Below, piece after piece: positions 16,086 to 20,146 of a stretch of 20,146 bases of DNA. The stretch covers positions 1-20,146 of IMG/VR virus record IMGVR_UViG_3300042516_004751; one strand, given 5' to 3'. The stretch is from a virus. The translations under genes and the position numbers were made by a program. Every line of letters begins with the position of its first letter. Within the stretch, counting starts at the first letter, position 1. The notes under the pieces were generated by a model. The model was not told where the DNA came from and searched no databases. It saw only the letters and a program-made list of their open reading frames with translations.

Positions 16086-17207
16086 TTATTTATTTGTTTT
16101 TATTTTATCCCCATCTTGGGTAGCATATTTAATACCCATAATTGTACCAACTATTGAAAAGGCATTTGTAAGTAATACACTAAACATATTACTCCATGTA
16201 GATCCTATTATTTGAGTATCTGTACCATAAAAAATAGCAAATGAATACATGGTAGTTGTAATAAACCCTACACTCATGATTACAAACAATGCAGATTTTA
16301 CAATCACTTTGATTAACTCGTTTTGGCTCTTTTTTAGTGTAGCATCTAAATCTTCAACAGCCGCATTTCTTTCTATTTCAAGAGCATTTTTTAGTTCTTT
16401 AGAATTATGTAATTCAATCTGTAAATTTTCCGTAAGTTCTTTAATTGCTTTTTTATTTATAGTAGCTTCTGTAACATCACTAGCAATTTTAATTATACTG
16501 GTAACATTTCCTTTACTATCAAATATAGGATTATAACTTGCTTGTAAATATACAGTAGAACCATCTACTTTTTTTCTTTCAAATATTCCATTAAATATTT
16601 TACCGGCTTTTAAATCCTGCCAAAATTTTAAATATTCATCAGATTTTGAATATTCATAAGATATAAAAATACTATGATGTTTACCTATAACTTGATTTTT
16701 TTCATTTGCTTTATATCCCATTGTTTCTAAAAAAATAGAATTAGCATCTAAAATAAAACCATTAACATCGAATCTTATAGTTGCTGAGCTTCTGTTTACA
16801 GCATCCATTTGATTTTTACTATTGACTATTTCAGTAATATCAGTAGCAATTTTCATTATTTTAGTAAGCGTACCTGATTCATCAAAAATAGGATTGTAGG
16901 TTGCTTGTAAATTTATAAGACTACCGTCTTTTTTTCTTCTTTCAAACTCTCCTTTATAATACTTCCCACTTCTTAGAATATCCCAAAACTTTTCATATTC
17001 TAAAGATCTCGCATAATCGTCACATACAAATATACTATGATGTTTACCTATAAGTTCTTTAGGGTCATCTTCTTCAAAACCCATTGCTTTTAAAAAGATA
17101 TCATTTACTCCTAAAATAACCCCAGTTAAATCAAAGTAAATAATAGCATTACTGCGATTAATTGCTTCAAGTCTACTTAATAGCTCTTCTTTAGATAAAT
17201 GTTTCAT
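16086..17207 (-). CDS. Double-PAS sensor with coiled coil and C-terminal membrane hairpin
   Basis: I take the ATG at 17207 (373 residues); the in-frame TTG at 17222 adds five unlikely codons. Two tandem PAS domains (about 15-127 and 135-247) share IGKHHSIF at 53-60 and 174-181 and YNPIFD at 104-109 and 225-230, and both end in a 'ATDIT/ASDVT' cap, so they are a duplication. They match the PAS type of chemoreceptors such as BdlA and aerotaxis-like sensors, which often bind heme or flavin; the ligand here is unknown. A coiled coil (250-297) leads to TM1 (about 301-327) and TM2 (about 339-362) and a short charged tail. There is no kinase, MCP, GGDEF or output domain. It opens an operon with the holin-like and lytic enzyme genes. 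A cytoplasmic sensor that controls a membrane pore is my inference. Confidence 0.75.
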   Translation of the reverse strand: MKHLSKEELLSRLEAINRSNAIIYFDLTGVILGVNDIFLKAMGFEEDDPKELIGKHHSIFVCDDYARSLEYEKFWDILRSGKYYKGEFERRKKDGSLINLQATYNPIFDESGTLTKIMKIATDITEIVNSKNQMDAVNRSSATIRFDVNGFILDANSIFLETMGYKANEKNQVIGKHHSIFISYEYSKSDEYLKFWQDLKAGKIFNGIFERKKVDGSTVYLQASYNPIFDSKGNVTSIIKIASDVTEATINKKAIKELTENLQIELHNSKELKNALEIERNAAVEDLDATLKKSQNELIKVIVKSALFVIMSVGFITTTMYSFAIFYGTDTQIIGSTWSNMFSVLLTNAFSIVGTIMGIKYATQDGDKIKTNK

Positions 17208-17257
17208 ACTTTTTATTATCAAAATAAAAAACTGATTGAAACAACTTTATTTACTTA

Positions 17258-17304
17258 CTTATATATATAAGAAAAATCTAAAACTACCCTACAGTAAATA
17301 CTGT
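17258..17304. promoter_or_regulatory. Palindromes upstream of the lysis cassette
   Basis: The 127-base gap between the tRNA cluster and the PAS gene holds two perfect 14-base dyads: CTTATATATATAAG (17258-17271) and ACAGTA-AA-TACTGT (17291-17304). They lie 50 and 83 bases before the ATG at 17207, where a promoter and operator would be expected. Nearer the gene, TTG (17244) and TATTTTG (17222-17228) loosely resemble a Bacteroidota promoter. Confidence 0.35.
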
Positions 17305-17320
17305 CAATGATACATATTGG

Positions 17321-17346
17321 AAAAAATTTTTCTGTCGGGAAGACAG
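17321..17346 (-). terminator. Terminator-like hairpin at the end of the tRNA cluster
   Basis: On the minus strand CTGTC-TTCCC-GACAG is followed by AAAAATTTTTT. The first arm is the 3' side of the T-stem of the last tRNA, so the hairpin competes with that tRNA's fold. It is plausible as the intrinsic terminator separating the tRNA cluster from the lysis operon. Confidence 0.5.
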
Positions 17347-17408
17347 GACTCGAACCTGTGACCCACGCATTATGAGTGCGGCGCTCTAACCAACTGAGCT
17401 AAAGGTCC
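17335..17408 (-). tRNA. tRNA-Met/Ile2-like (CAU) with non-pairing acceptor stem
   Basis: D-arm (GCTC/GAGC), anticodon loop CTCATAA (CAU) and T-arm (ACAGG TTCGAGT CCTGT) are well formed. The acceptor 5' strand GGACCTT should be matched by AAGGTCC, but the 3' side reads CTTCCCG, which pairs at only one position. The 3' strand instead belongs to a terminator-like hairpin. It is probably a tRNA pseudogene or a truncated tRNA; the 5' half resembles tRNA-Ile2 or elongator Met of Bacteroidota. Confidence 0.6.
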
Positions 17409-17411
17409 AAA

Positions 17412-17452
17412 TGTAGGATATCGCTTAACCTACGATGATTGCGCTTATCATC
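17412..17452 (-). other. Tandem hairpins with a shared loop between two tRNAs
   Basis: Two abutting inverted repeats: GTAGG/CCTAC (17413-17417, 17429-17433) and GATGAT/ATCATC (17434-17439, 17447-17452). On the minus strand both loops contain AAGCG (AAGCGCA in the second). They fill the spacer between tRNA-Glu and the tRNA-like gene and no tRNA can be folded from them. Confidence 0.4.
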
Positions 17453-17480
17453 TTCAACCTAAATGATCACGATTTTTTTG

Positions 17481-17552
17481 TACTCGATAGGGGAATCGAA
17501 CCCCTCTTACCAGGATGAAAACCTGGTGTCCTAACCGATAGACGAACCGAGC
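17481..17552 (-). tRNA. tRNA-Glu (UUC)
   Basis: Complete cloverleaf: acceptor GCTCGGT/ATCGAGT (two G-U pairs), anticodon arm CCAGG-TTTTCAT-CCTGG with anticodon TTC, and T-arm AGGGG-TTCGATT-CCCCT. The discriminator is A. No CCA is encoded. It reads GAA, a preferred codon in this AT-rich genome. Confidence 0.93.
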
Positions 17553-17688
17553 AAATAAACCAAAGTAGAGTAAAATTAAAGTTTCGTTGAAAAGATTTGA
17601 GATTTAAGTTTTCCTAATATTGAATTTTAAATTTTGAATCTTAAGGCATTCGTCAATATCAGTATCAAAGCATCATGTTTATATGTAG

Positions 17689-17728
17689 AGTTGATAATTC
17701 CGAAGAATTAAGCACTACTAATTCAACT
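17689..17728 (-). ncRNA. UUCG-capped structured element downstream of a coiled-coil gene
   Basis: On the minus strand TAATTC-TTCG-GAATTA forms a stem closed by C(UUCG)G, a very stable tetraloop. An outer stem AGTTGA/TCAACT (17723-17728 with 17689-17694) stacks directly on its 3' side, leaving a 12-base bulge on the 5' side. An alternative stem pairs GAATTA (17705-17710) with TAATTC (17719-17724). It lies 17 bases after the 144-residue gene. The rest of the 192-base gap before tRNA-Glu shows no gene. It could be a processing signal or a 3' stabiliser. Confidence 0.4.
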
Positions 17729-17744
17729 TTACTCTTTAAATTGG

Positions 17745-18179
17745 TTATATCTTTGTGATGGCATTAAATGCCTCAATCTCTTCTTGGAGTTTTTCTAACT
17801 CCTCTTCATAATTTTTAATTTGAAGATCTTTATTAAATAAATTCATGTATGCTCTATATTCAACAGCATTATCATTAACCGAATAACGATCACGAACTTT
17901 TCCTTCTTTAGTGTCAAGTCCACGCATACGAGAAATTATATTTTTAATTTCCCCTAATCGAAAAATTTTTTCAGCAATAGGTACATTTGCTTGATGGATT
18001 TTTGCTTTTAAACTAACTAACTCATCAGTTTTTTTCAACCATCCTTCAAACATTTCTTCTGGTTTATAAGATGGAGTTGTTCCAACTTCAAAAGAATTGT
18101 AATTAGAAAAACGAGAATAAAATTCATCGGCTTGTTTTACAAGTTTTTTCTTGTGTTTAAGTGCTTTTGTCAAATTCAT
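17745..18179 (-). CDS. Coiled-coil protein, possibly DIP1984/septicolysin-like
   Basis: A 144-residue, highly charged helical protein inside the tRNA cluster. It begins MNLTKALKHKKKLVKQADEF and ends in a long coiled coil (NYEEELEKLQEEIEAFNAIT). The layout, with a Lys-rich first helix, a middle phrase LKAKIHQANVPIA and a conserved-looking RMRGLDTKEGKVRDRYSV, recalls the DIP1984 (septicolysin-named) family, whose function is unknown; the match is weak and by eye only. It has no signal peptide or membrane segment. The ATG at 18179 has an AT-rich leader. A UUCG-capped structure follows its stop. It is flanked by tRNA-Gln upstream and tRNA-Glu downstream and may be a cargo gene of the tRNA region. 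Confidence 0.6.
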   Translation of the reverse strand: MNLTKALKHKKKLVKQADEFYSRFSNYNSFEVGTTPSYKPEEMFEGWLKKTDELVSLKAKIHQANVPIAEKIFRLGEIKNIISRMRGLDTKEGKVRDRYSVNDNAVEYRAYMNLFNKDLQIKNYEEELEKLQEEIEAFNAITKI

Positions 18180-18226
18180 AGTATCAATATAACATTTTTA
18201 TTTTAAAATTCCAAACTAAGTTTTAG

Positions 18227-18297
18227 TTACCTCCCAAGGATTCGAACCTCGATTAAGTGGACCAAAACCACTTGTCCTGCCATTAGACGAGGAGGTA
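18227..18297 (-). tRNA. tRNA-Gln (UUG)
   Basis: Acceptor TACCTCC/GGAGGTA (weak U1-A72, as in tRNA-Gln), anticodon arm AGTGG-TTTTGGT-CCACT with TTG, T-arm CGAGG-TTCGAAT-CCTTG, and discriminator A. It reads CAA. Confidence 0.93.
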
Positions 18298-18407
18298 ATA
18301 ATGCTAGGTCACCGCTGCCACCTAGCGTGGGGAGATTTAACGTGATTTTTCTCTTTACTAGAAGCGCAGGCCTCCCTTGTTCACGGACCCGAATCGGTAT
18401 TAAGGTG
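18298..18407 (-). other. GC-rich unexplained island between tRNA-Gln and tRNA-Ser
   Basis: About 110 bases that are visibly richer in G+C than the surrounding phage DNA. They contain a perfect 7-bp hairpin GCTAGGT/ACCTAGC (18303-18309, 18320-18326; 10-base loop), the palindromes AGGCCT and CCGAATCGG, and AAGCGCA on the plus strand, complementary to the loop at 17440-17446. I could not fold a tRNA from it on either strand. The reading frame that crosses it also runs through both tRNAs and is not a gene. It may be a non-coding RNA or a tRNA remnant. Confidence 0.4.
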
Positions 18408-18492
18408 CGGAAGATGTAGGATTCGAACCTACGGTACCTTGCGGTACAACAGTTTTCAAGACTGCCGCGATCGACCACTCTGCCAATCTTCC
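18408..18492 (-). tRNA. tRNA-Ser (UGA)
   Basis: Class II tRNA with acceptor GGAAGAT/ATCTTCC, discriminator G, anticodon arm GCAGT-CTTGAAA-ACTGT (TGA), a long variable arm (TGTACCGCAAGGTACC region) and T-arm GTAGG-TTCGAAT-CCTAC. It reads UCA. Confidence 0.93.
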
Positions 18493-18510
18493 AATTACTC
18501 CTTATTCTAA

Positions 18511-18571
18511 TACCCTTTTATTTCGGAGTCAACCTGCTTTACTTAAACGAGTTTTTCAAGGGTACAGGTTG
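18511..18571. repeat. Interleaved inverted repeats (pseudoknot-like) in tRNA spacer
   Basis: TACCCTT (18511-18517) pairs perfectly with AAGGGTA (18558-18564), and CAACCTG (18530-18536) pairs perfectly with CAGGTTG (18565-18571). The order A-B-A'-B', with A' and B' contiguous, is a pseudoknot topology. It fills the gap between tRNA-Met and tRNA-Ser and does not fold as a tRNA. Confidence 0.4.
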
Positions 18572-18576
18572 TTTAG

Positions 18577-18647
18577 TTGCGAACCTAGGACTCGAACCTA
18601 GAACTCTGGGTTATGAGCCCAATATGTTACCATTACACCAACTCGCT
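18577..18647 (-). tRNA. tRNA-Met (CAU) with initiator-like features
   Basis: Acceptor AGCGAGT/GTTCGCA pairs at positions 2-7 but has an A1-A72 mismatch. The anticodon arm TTGGG-CTCATAA-CCCAG has three G-C pairs next to the loop. Both are hallmarks of bacterial initiator tRNA. The D-stem pair is T11-A24, as in elongators. T-arm CTAGG-TTCGAGT-CCTAG; discriminator A. Identity Met is firm; initiator function is an inference. Confidence 0.88.
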
Positions 18648-18652
18648 ATTTG

Positions 18653-18725
18653 AGCCACCTGACGGACTCGAACCGCCGACCATCTGATTACAAATCAGAA
18701 GCTCTACCAACTGAGCTAAGGGGGC
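18653..18725 (-). tRNA. tRNA-Thr (UGU)
   Basis: Acceptor GCCCCCT/AGGTGGC with one C4-T69 mismatch, anticodon arm TCTGA-TTTGTAA-TCAGA (TGT), T-arm GGCGG-TTCGAGT-CCGTC, discriminator T. It is 5 bases from the tRNA-Met gene. It reads ACA. Confidence 0.92.
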
Positions 18726-18737
18726 TTGTAAACTCAA

Positions 18738-18887
18738 TTACTGAGCTACAACTGTATCAACTGGTGCTACAACTGAAGAATCTACAGCAGTAGAATCAGA
18801 AGTTGAAGTTGATGTACTTGCATTGTTTGAACAAGCTGACATTGTAGCTACGGCTACGATTGCGATTGCGAAAATTACTTTTTTCAT
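18738..18887 (-). CDS. Tiny secreted lipoprotein inside the tRNA cluster
   Basis: A 49-residue protein from the ATG at 18887. The frame is open further upstream only through tRNA-Leu, so I reject the longer start. MKKVIFAIAIVAVATMSAC is a classic lipoprotein signal peptide with lipobox M-S-A-C and Cys19 as lipidation site. The mature part is about 31 residues, almost entirely Ser/Thr/Asp/Ala/Val (NASTSTSTSDSTAVDSS), disordered and weakly acidic. The residues after Cys (SNNAS) lack the acidic Bacteroidota surface-export signal, so a periplasm-facing anchor is more likely. An exact copy of the recurrent AT motif lies 27 bases upstream. It resembles host lipoproteins in style. Known phage lipoproteins such as T5 Llp block superinfection; that role here is speculation. 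Confidence 0.7.
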   Translation of the reverse strand: MKKVIFAIAIVAVATMSACSNNASTSTSTSDSTAVDSSVVAPVDTVVAQ

Positions 18888-18914
18888 TTTTCTTTTTTTG
18901 GTTTTATTATTAAT

Positions 18915-18928
18915 TTTATTATAAATAT
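18915..18928 (-). promoter_or_regulatory. Recurrent AT motif, copy 4
   Basis: Exact ATATTTATAATAAA on the minus strand, between tRNA-Leu and the lipoprotein gene, 27 bases before the lipoprotein ATG. The spacing suits a promoter with a short leader and suggests that the lipoprotein is transcribed with the late structural genes, apart from the tRNAs. Confidence 0.5.
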
Positions 18929-18937
18929 TTAATTTTG

Positions 18938-19020
18938 TACTTGAGACGGGAATTGAACCCGTAAGAACAATGTTCATTGGTGTTTAAGACCAACGCGTCT
19001 ACCGATTCCGCCACCCAAGT
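18938..19020 (-). tRNA. tRNA-Leu (UAA)
   Basis: Class II tRNA with acceptor ACTTGGG/CTCAAGT, anticodon arm TTGGT-CTTAAAC-ACCAA (TAA), a long variable arm and T-arm ACGGG-TTCAATT-CCCGT. The discriminator is A. It reads UUA, a very common codon here. It is the first tRNA of the cluster. Confidence 0.93.
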
Positions 19021-19028
19021 ATTTGTGT

Positions 19029-19042
19029 TATATAAATATATA
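19029..19042. promoter_or_regulatory. AT dyad upstream of the tRNA cluster
   Basis: TATATA-AA-TATATA, a perfect 6-2-6 dyad containing TATAAATA on the plus strand, ends 8 bases before the 5' end of tRNA-Leu. It is a candidate promoter or operator for the cluster; low complexity limits confidence. Confidence 0.3.
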
Positions 19043-19049
19043 ATATTTT

Positions 19050-19220
19050 TTAAACGTCCCATTCATCCGCACCTACTTGCAAACATTGCAATAAAGGAGC
19101 ATCTGGAAATTGTTCTTTATGTTGGAATGCTGATTCTATAACTTCAAAAGCAAGCCCAGCATTTACAGCTTCTACAATAATTTTATCACAGGCGTTATTA
19201 TAATCATTTCTAGCTTTCAT
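19050..19220 (-). CDS. Small hypothetical protein, 56 residues
   Basis: Starts at the ATG at 19220 and ends with TAA at 19050. It begins MKARNDYNNACDKIIVEAV and ends LLQCLQVGADEWDV. The composition is normal for a small soluble helical protein with two Cys (11 and 46), unlike the low-complexity AT gaps, and it uses the same strand and codon habits as its neighbours. It sits between the DUF932 gene and the tRNA cluster. I do not recognise it and cannot propose a function. Lack of any competing frame over 170 bases supports it. Confidence 0.55.
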   Translation of the reverse strand: MKARNDYNNACDKIIVEAVNAGLAFEVIESAFQHKEQFPDAPLLQCLQVGADEWDV

Positions 19221-19273
19221 GTCGTTAATATAATATATATTTTTTAAATAACCAAATTTATTTTAAAGTATTT

Positions 19274-20059
19274 TTAAGCGTATGCGTATGCTAGTTGAAA
19301 CAACTCTTTATTAATACGTGTATCTTCACTAGCACCAACAACACCATTCATCATTCTACCTTTATCATCAGTAATGCGATGTGGTTGTGTTAAATTTTCT
19401 TGTATGCGGTTAAATACTGTCCATACATCATCACCTTTATCTTCATCACGAACTGTATTAAGTAATTGATCAACGTTTATACGATGGTTTTTACCAAAAC
19501 GAAGTGTTGCAGCCTCTGTAGCCATAGCTATAGCTTGTTGAGGTGTCAAATTACTATCTTTTAGTTTATTAAATTCATCCATAATACCTTGTGTACGAAT
19601 ACCTAAATCACAAAGTATTTCTTGCAATGAATATTGACCTTTTTCATTATGTGGTACTTTAGCACTACTATAAGATGTATGTGCAATAACACCATTCGAA
19701 CAAACTTGACGATAAGCACCTAAATCTAATTCCATAGGTTTAGAACCATTACAACTATTTTGAATATTCATAGTAGCAACAGCTTCTGTTTGACCTTTTT
19801 TATTAAGGATTTTAAAATCTGGATGTTCCATTTTAATAAAATGATTAGCAACCTTACGATTTTTACCTCTGTTTTCTAATGCACCTGCAACATTCCAACC
19901 TTGACGTTGAAATTCACGTACAGCATCTAGAGATTCGATTTGAAAAGGTTTTGAAGTAATACGTTGATTAGTACGCCAATCCTTATTAAGTGAAGGAATA
20001 AAAGCTGACAATTTATTAATGTCGTTGTTTAGCGGAATAAAGTTTAAATTTTTTCTCAT
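19274..20059 (-). CDS. DUF932-family phage/plasmid protein
   Basis: A 261-residue protein with the signature of the DUF932 family (phage/plasmid-like proteins): LDLGAYRQVCSNGVI (residues 111-125) with the conserved R-x-V-C-S-N-G, preceded by a beta-strand stretch (VATMNIQNSCNGSKPMEL) and followed by helices (TPQQAIAMATEAATLRFGK). The end (GVVGASEDTRINKELFQLAY) also fits. The biochemical role of the family is not established; members are common on large phages and plasmids. It has no signal peptide or membrane segment. The ATG at 20059 has an AT-rich leader and lies 5 bases after the stop of the preceding gene, so the two are probably co-transcribed. Confidence 0.75.
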   Translation of the reverse strand: MRKNLNFIPLNNDINKLSAFIPSLNKDWRTNQRITSKPFQIESLDAVREFQRQGWNVAGALENRGKNRKVANHFIKMEHPDFKILNKKGQTEAVATMNIQNSCNGSKPMELDLGAYRQVCSNGVIAHTSYSSAKVPHNEKGQYSLQEILCDLGIRTQGIMDEFNKLKDSNLTPQQAIAMATEAATLRFGKNHRINVDQLLNTVRDEDKGDDVWTVFNRIQENLTQPHRITDDKGRMMNGVVGASEDTRINKELFQLAYAYA

Positions 20060-20064
20060 GATTT

Positions 20065-20146
20065 TTATTTTGTTTTAAGTGAATAAATTGGTTTAACATT
20101 ACCTTTTTTATCGATTGTATACGATATAGGTTGTTTTAAATTGTTA
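20065..20146 (-). CDS. 3' end of an unidentified gene (N-terminus outside window)
   Basis: An open frame from the window edge to a TAA at 20065 encodes the last 26 residues, ending IDKKGNVKPIYSLKTK. It is on the same strand and 5 bases from the DUF932 start, as expected for a co-transcribed gene. Too little is visible to identify it. Confidence 0.55.
   Translation of the reverse strand, partial: NNLKQPISYTIDKKGNVKPIYSLKTK

Noticed and set aside
16249-16536. Plus-strand frame opposite the PAS gene, with hydrophobic segments
   Set aside because: Shadow of the membrane hairpin and coiled coil on the minus strand; PAS motifs show the real frame.
16086-17207. PAS protein as a full chemoreceptor or histidine kinase
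   Set aside because: There is no MCP hairpin signature, HAMP, H-box or ATPase domain after the PAS domains.
17553-17688. Further tRNA or small gene in the gap after tRNA-Glu
   Set aside because: No T-arm or cloverleaf and no frame with a start; only AT-rich sequence with short repeats such as AGAGTAAA/TTTACTCT.
18227-18478. Open frame of 83 codons on the minus strand
   Set aside because: It runs through tRNA-Gln, the GC-rich island and most of tRNA-Ser, and its composition is unlike phage proteins here.
18888-18977. N-terminal extension of the lipoprotein frame
   Set aside because: It reads through tRNA-Leu and would bury the signal peptide; the ATG at 18887 gives a perfect lipoprotein start.
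1-20146. CRISPR array, insertion sequence or integrase/attachment site
   Set aside because: No regularly spaced direct repeats, transposase or integrase motifs are visible; the broken tRNA has lost its 3' end, whereas attachment sites usually keep it.

Overview
The window is part of a virulent-type, T4-like contractile-tailed phage (myovirus). The base composition is strongly AT-rich, almost no gene has a Shine-Dalgarno sequence, start codons sit behind A-rich leaders, and there is a short Bacteroidota-style lipoprotein. Together these suggest a host in the Bacteroidota, probably a flavobacterium-like one; that host assignment is inference. All credible genes lie on the minus strand, so transcription runs from high to low coordinates.

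Layout in transcription order. (1) 20146-19050: the end of an unidentified gene, a DUF932-family protein and a 56-residue protein. (2) 19020-17335: a tRNA cluster with Leu(UAA), Thr(UGU), Met(CAU, initiator-like), Ser(UGA), Gln(UUG), Glu(UUC) and a last Met/Ile-type CAU tRNA whose acceptor stem does not pair. The cluster is interrupted by a tiny lipoprotein gene and a coiled-coil protein gene, and its spacers hold several unexplained RNA-like structures. (3) 17207-15213: a compact lysis cassette with a double-PAS membrane protein, a holin-like protein and an L,D-transpeptidase-like (YkuD-type) lysis enzyme, closed by a hairpin. (4) 15072-12573: small unknown proteins, an HD-domain phosphohydrolase, a one-TM protein and a gp55-like late sigma factor. 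(5) 12538-1: the baseplate and tail module: small protein, gp5-like hub/spike, hydrophobic baseplate-associated protein, small protein, gp25-like wedge, gp6-like wedge (baseplate J), DNRLRE-like structural protein, small coiled coil, a giant gp7-like/lectin-like wedge protein, and two further virion proteins.

The baseplate genes follow the T4 order gp5, gp25, gp6, gp7. Seven junctions in the late block are one-base TAATG overlaps, implying translational coupling. A 14-bp AT-rich motif recurs exactly three times, with degenerate copies, in the short gaps before several late genes; it is a candidate late promoter or mRNA control element linked to the gp55-like sigma.

The most unusual feature is the lysis cassette. 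Its first gene joins two sensory PAS domains, of the type found in energy/redox chemoreceptors, to a coiled coil and a two-helix membrane hairpin shaped like a holin, directly upstream of the holin-like and lytic-enzyme genes. I read this as a candidate sensor-controlled lysis timer. Other items worth attention are the initiator-like tRNA, the tRNA whose 3' end is taken over by a terminator-like hairpin, and the structured elements between the tRNAs.
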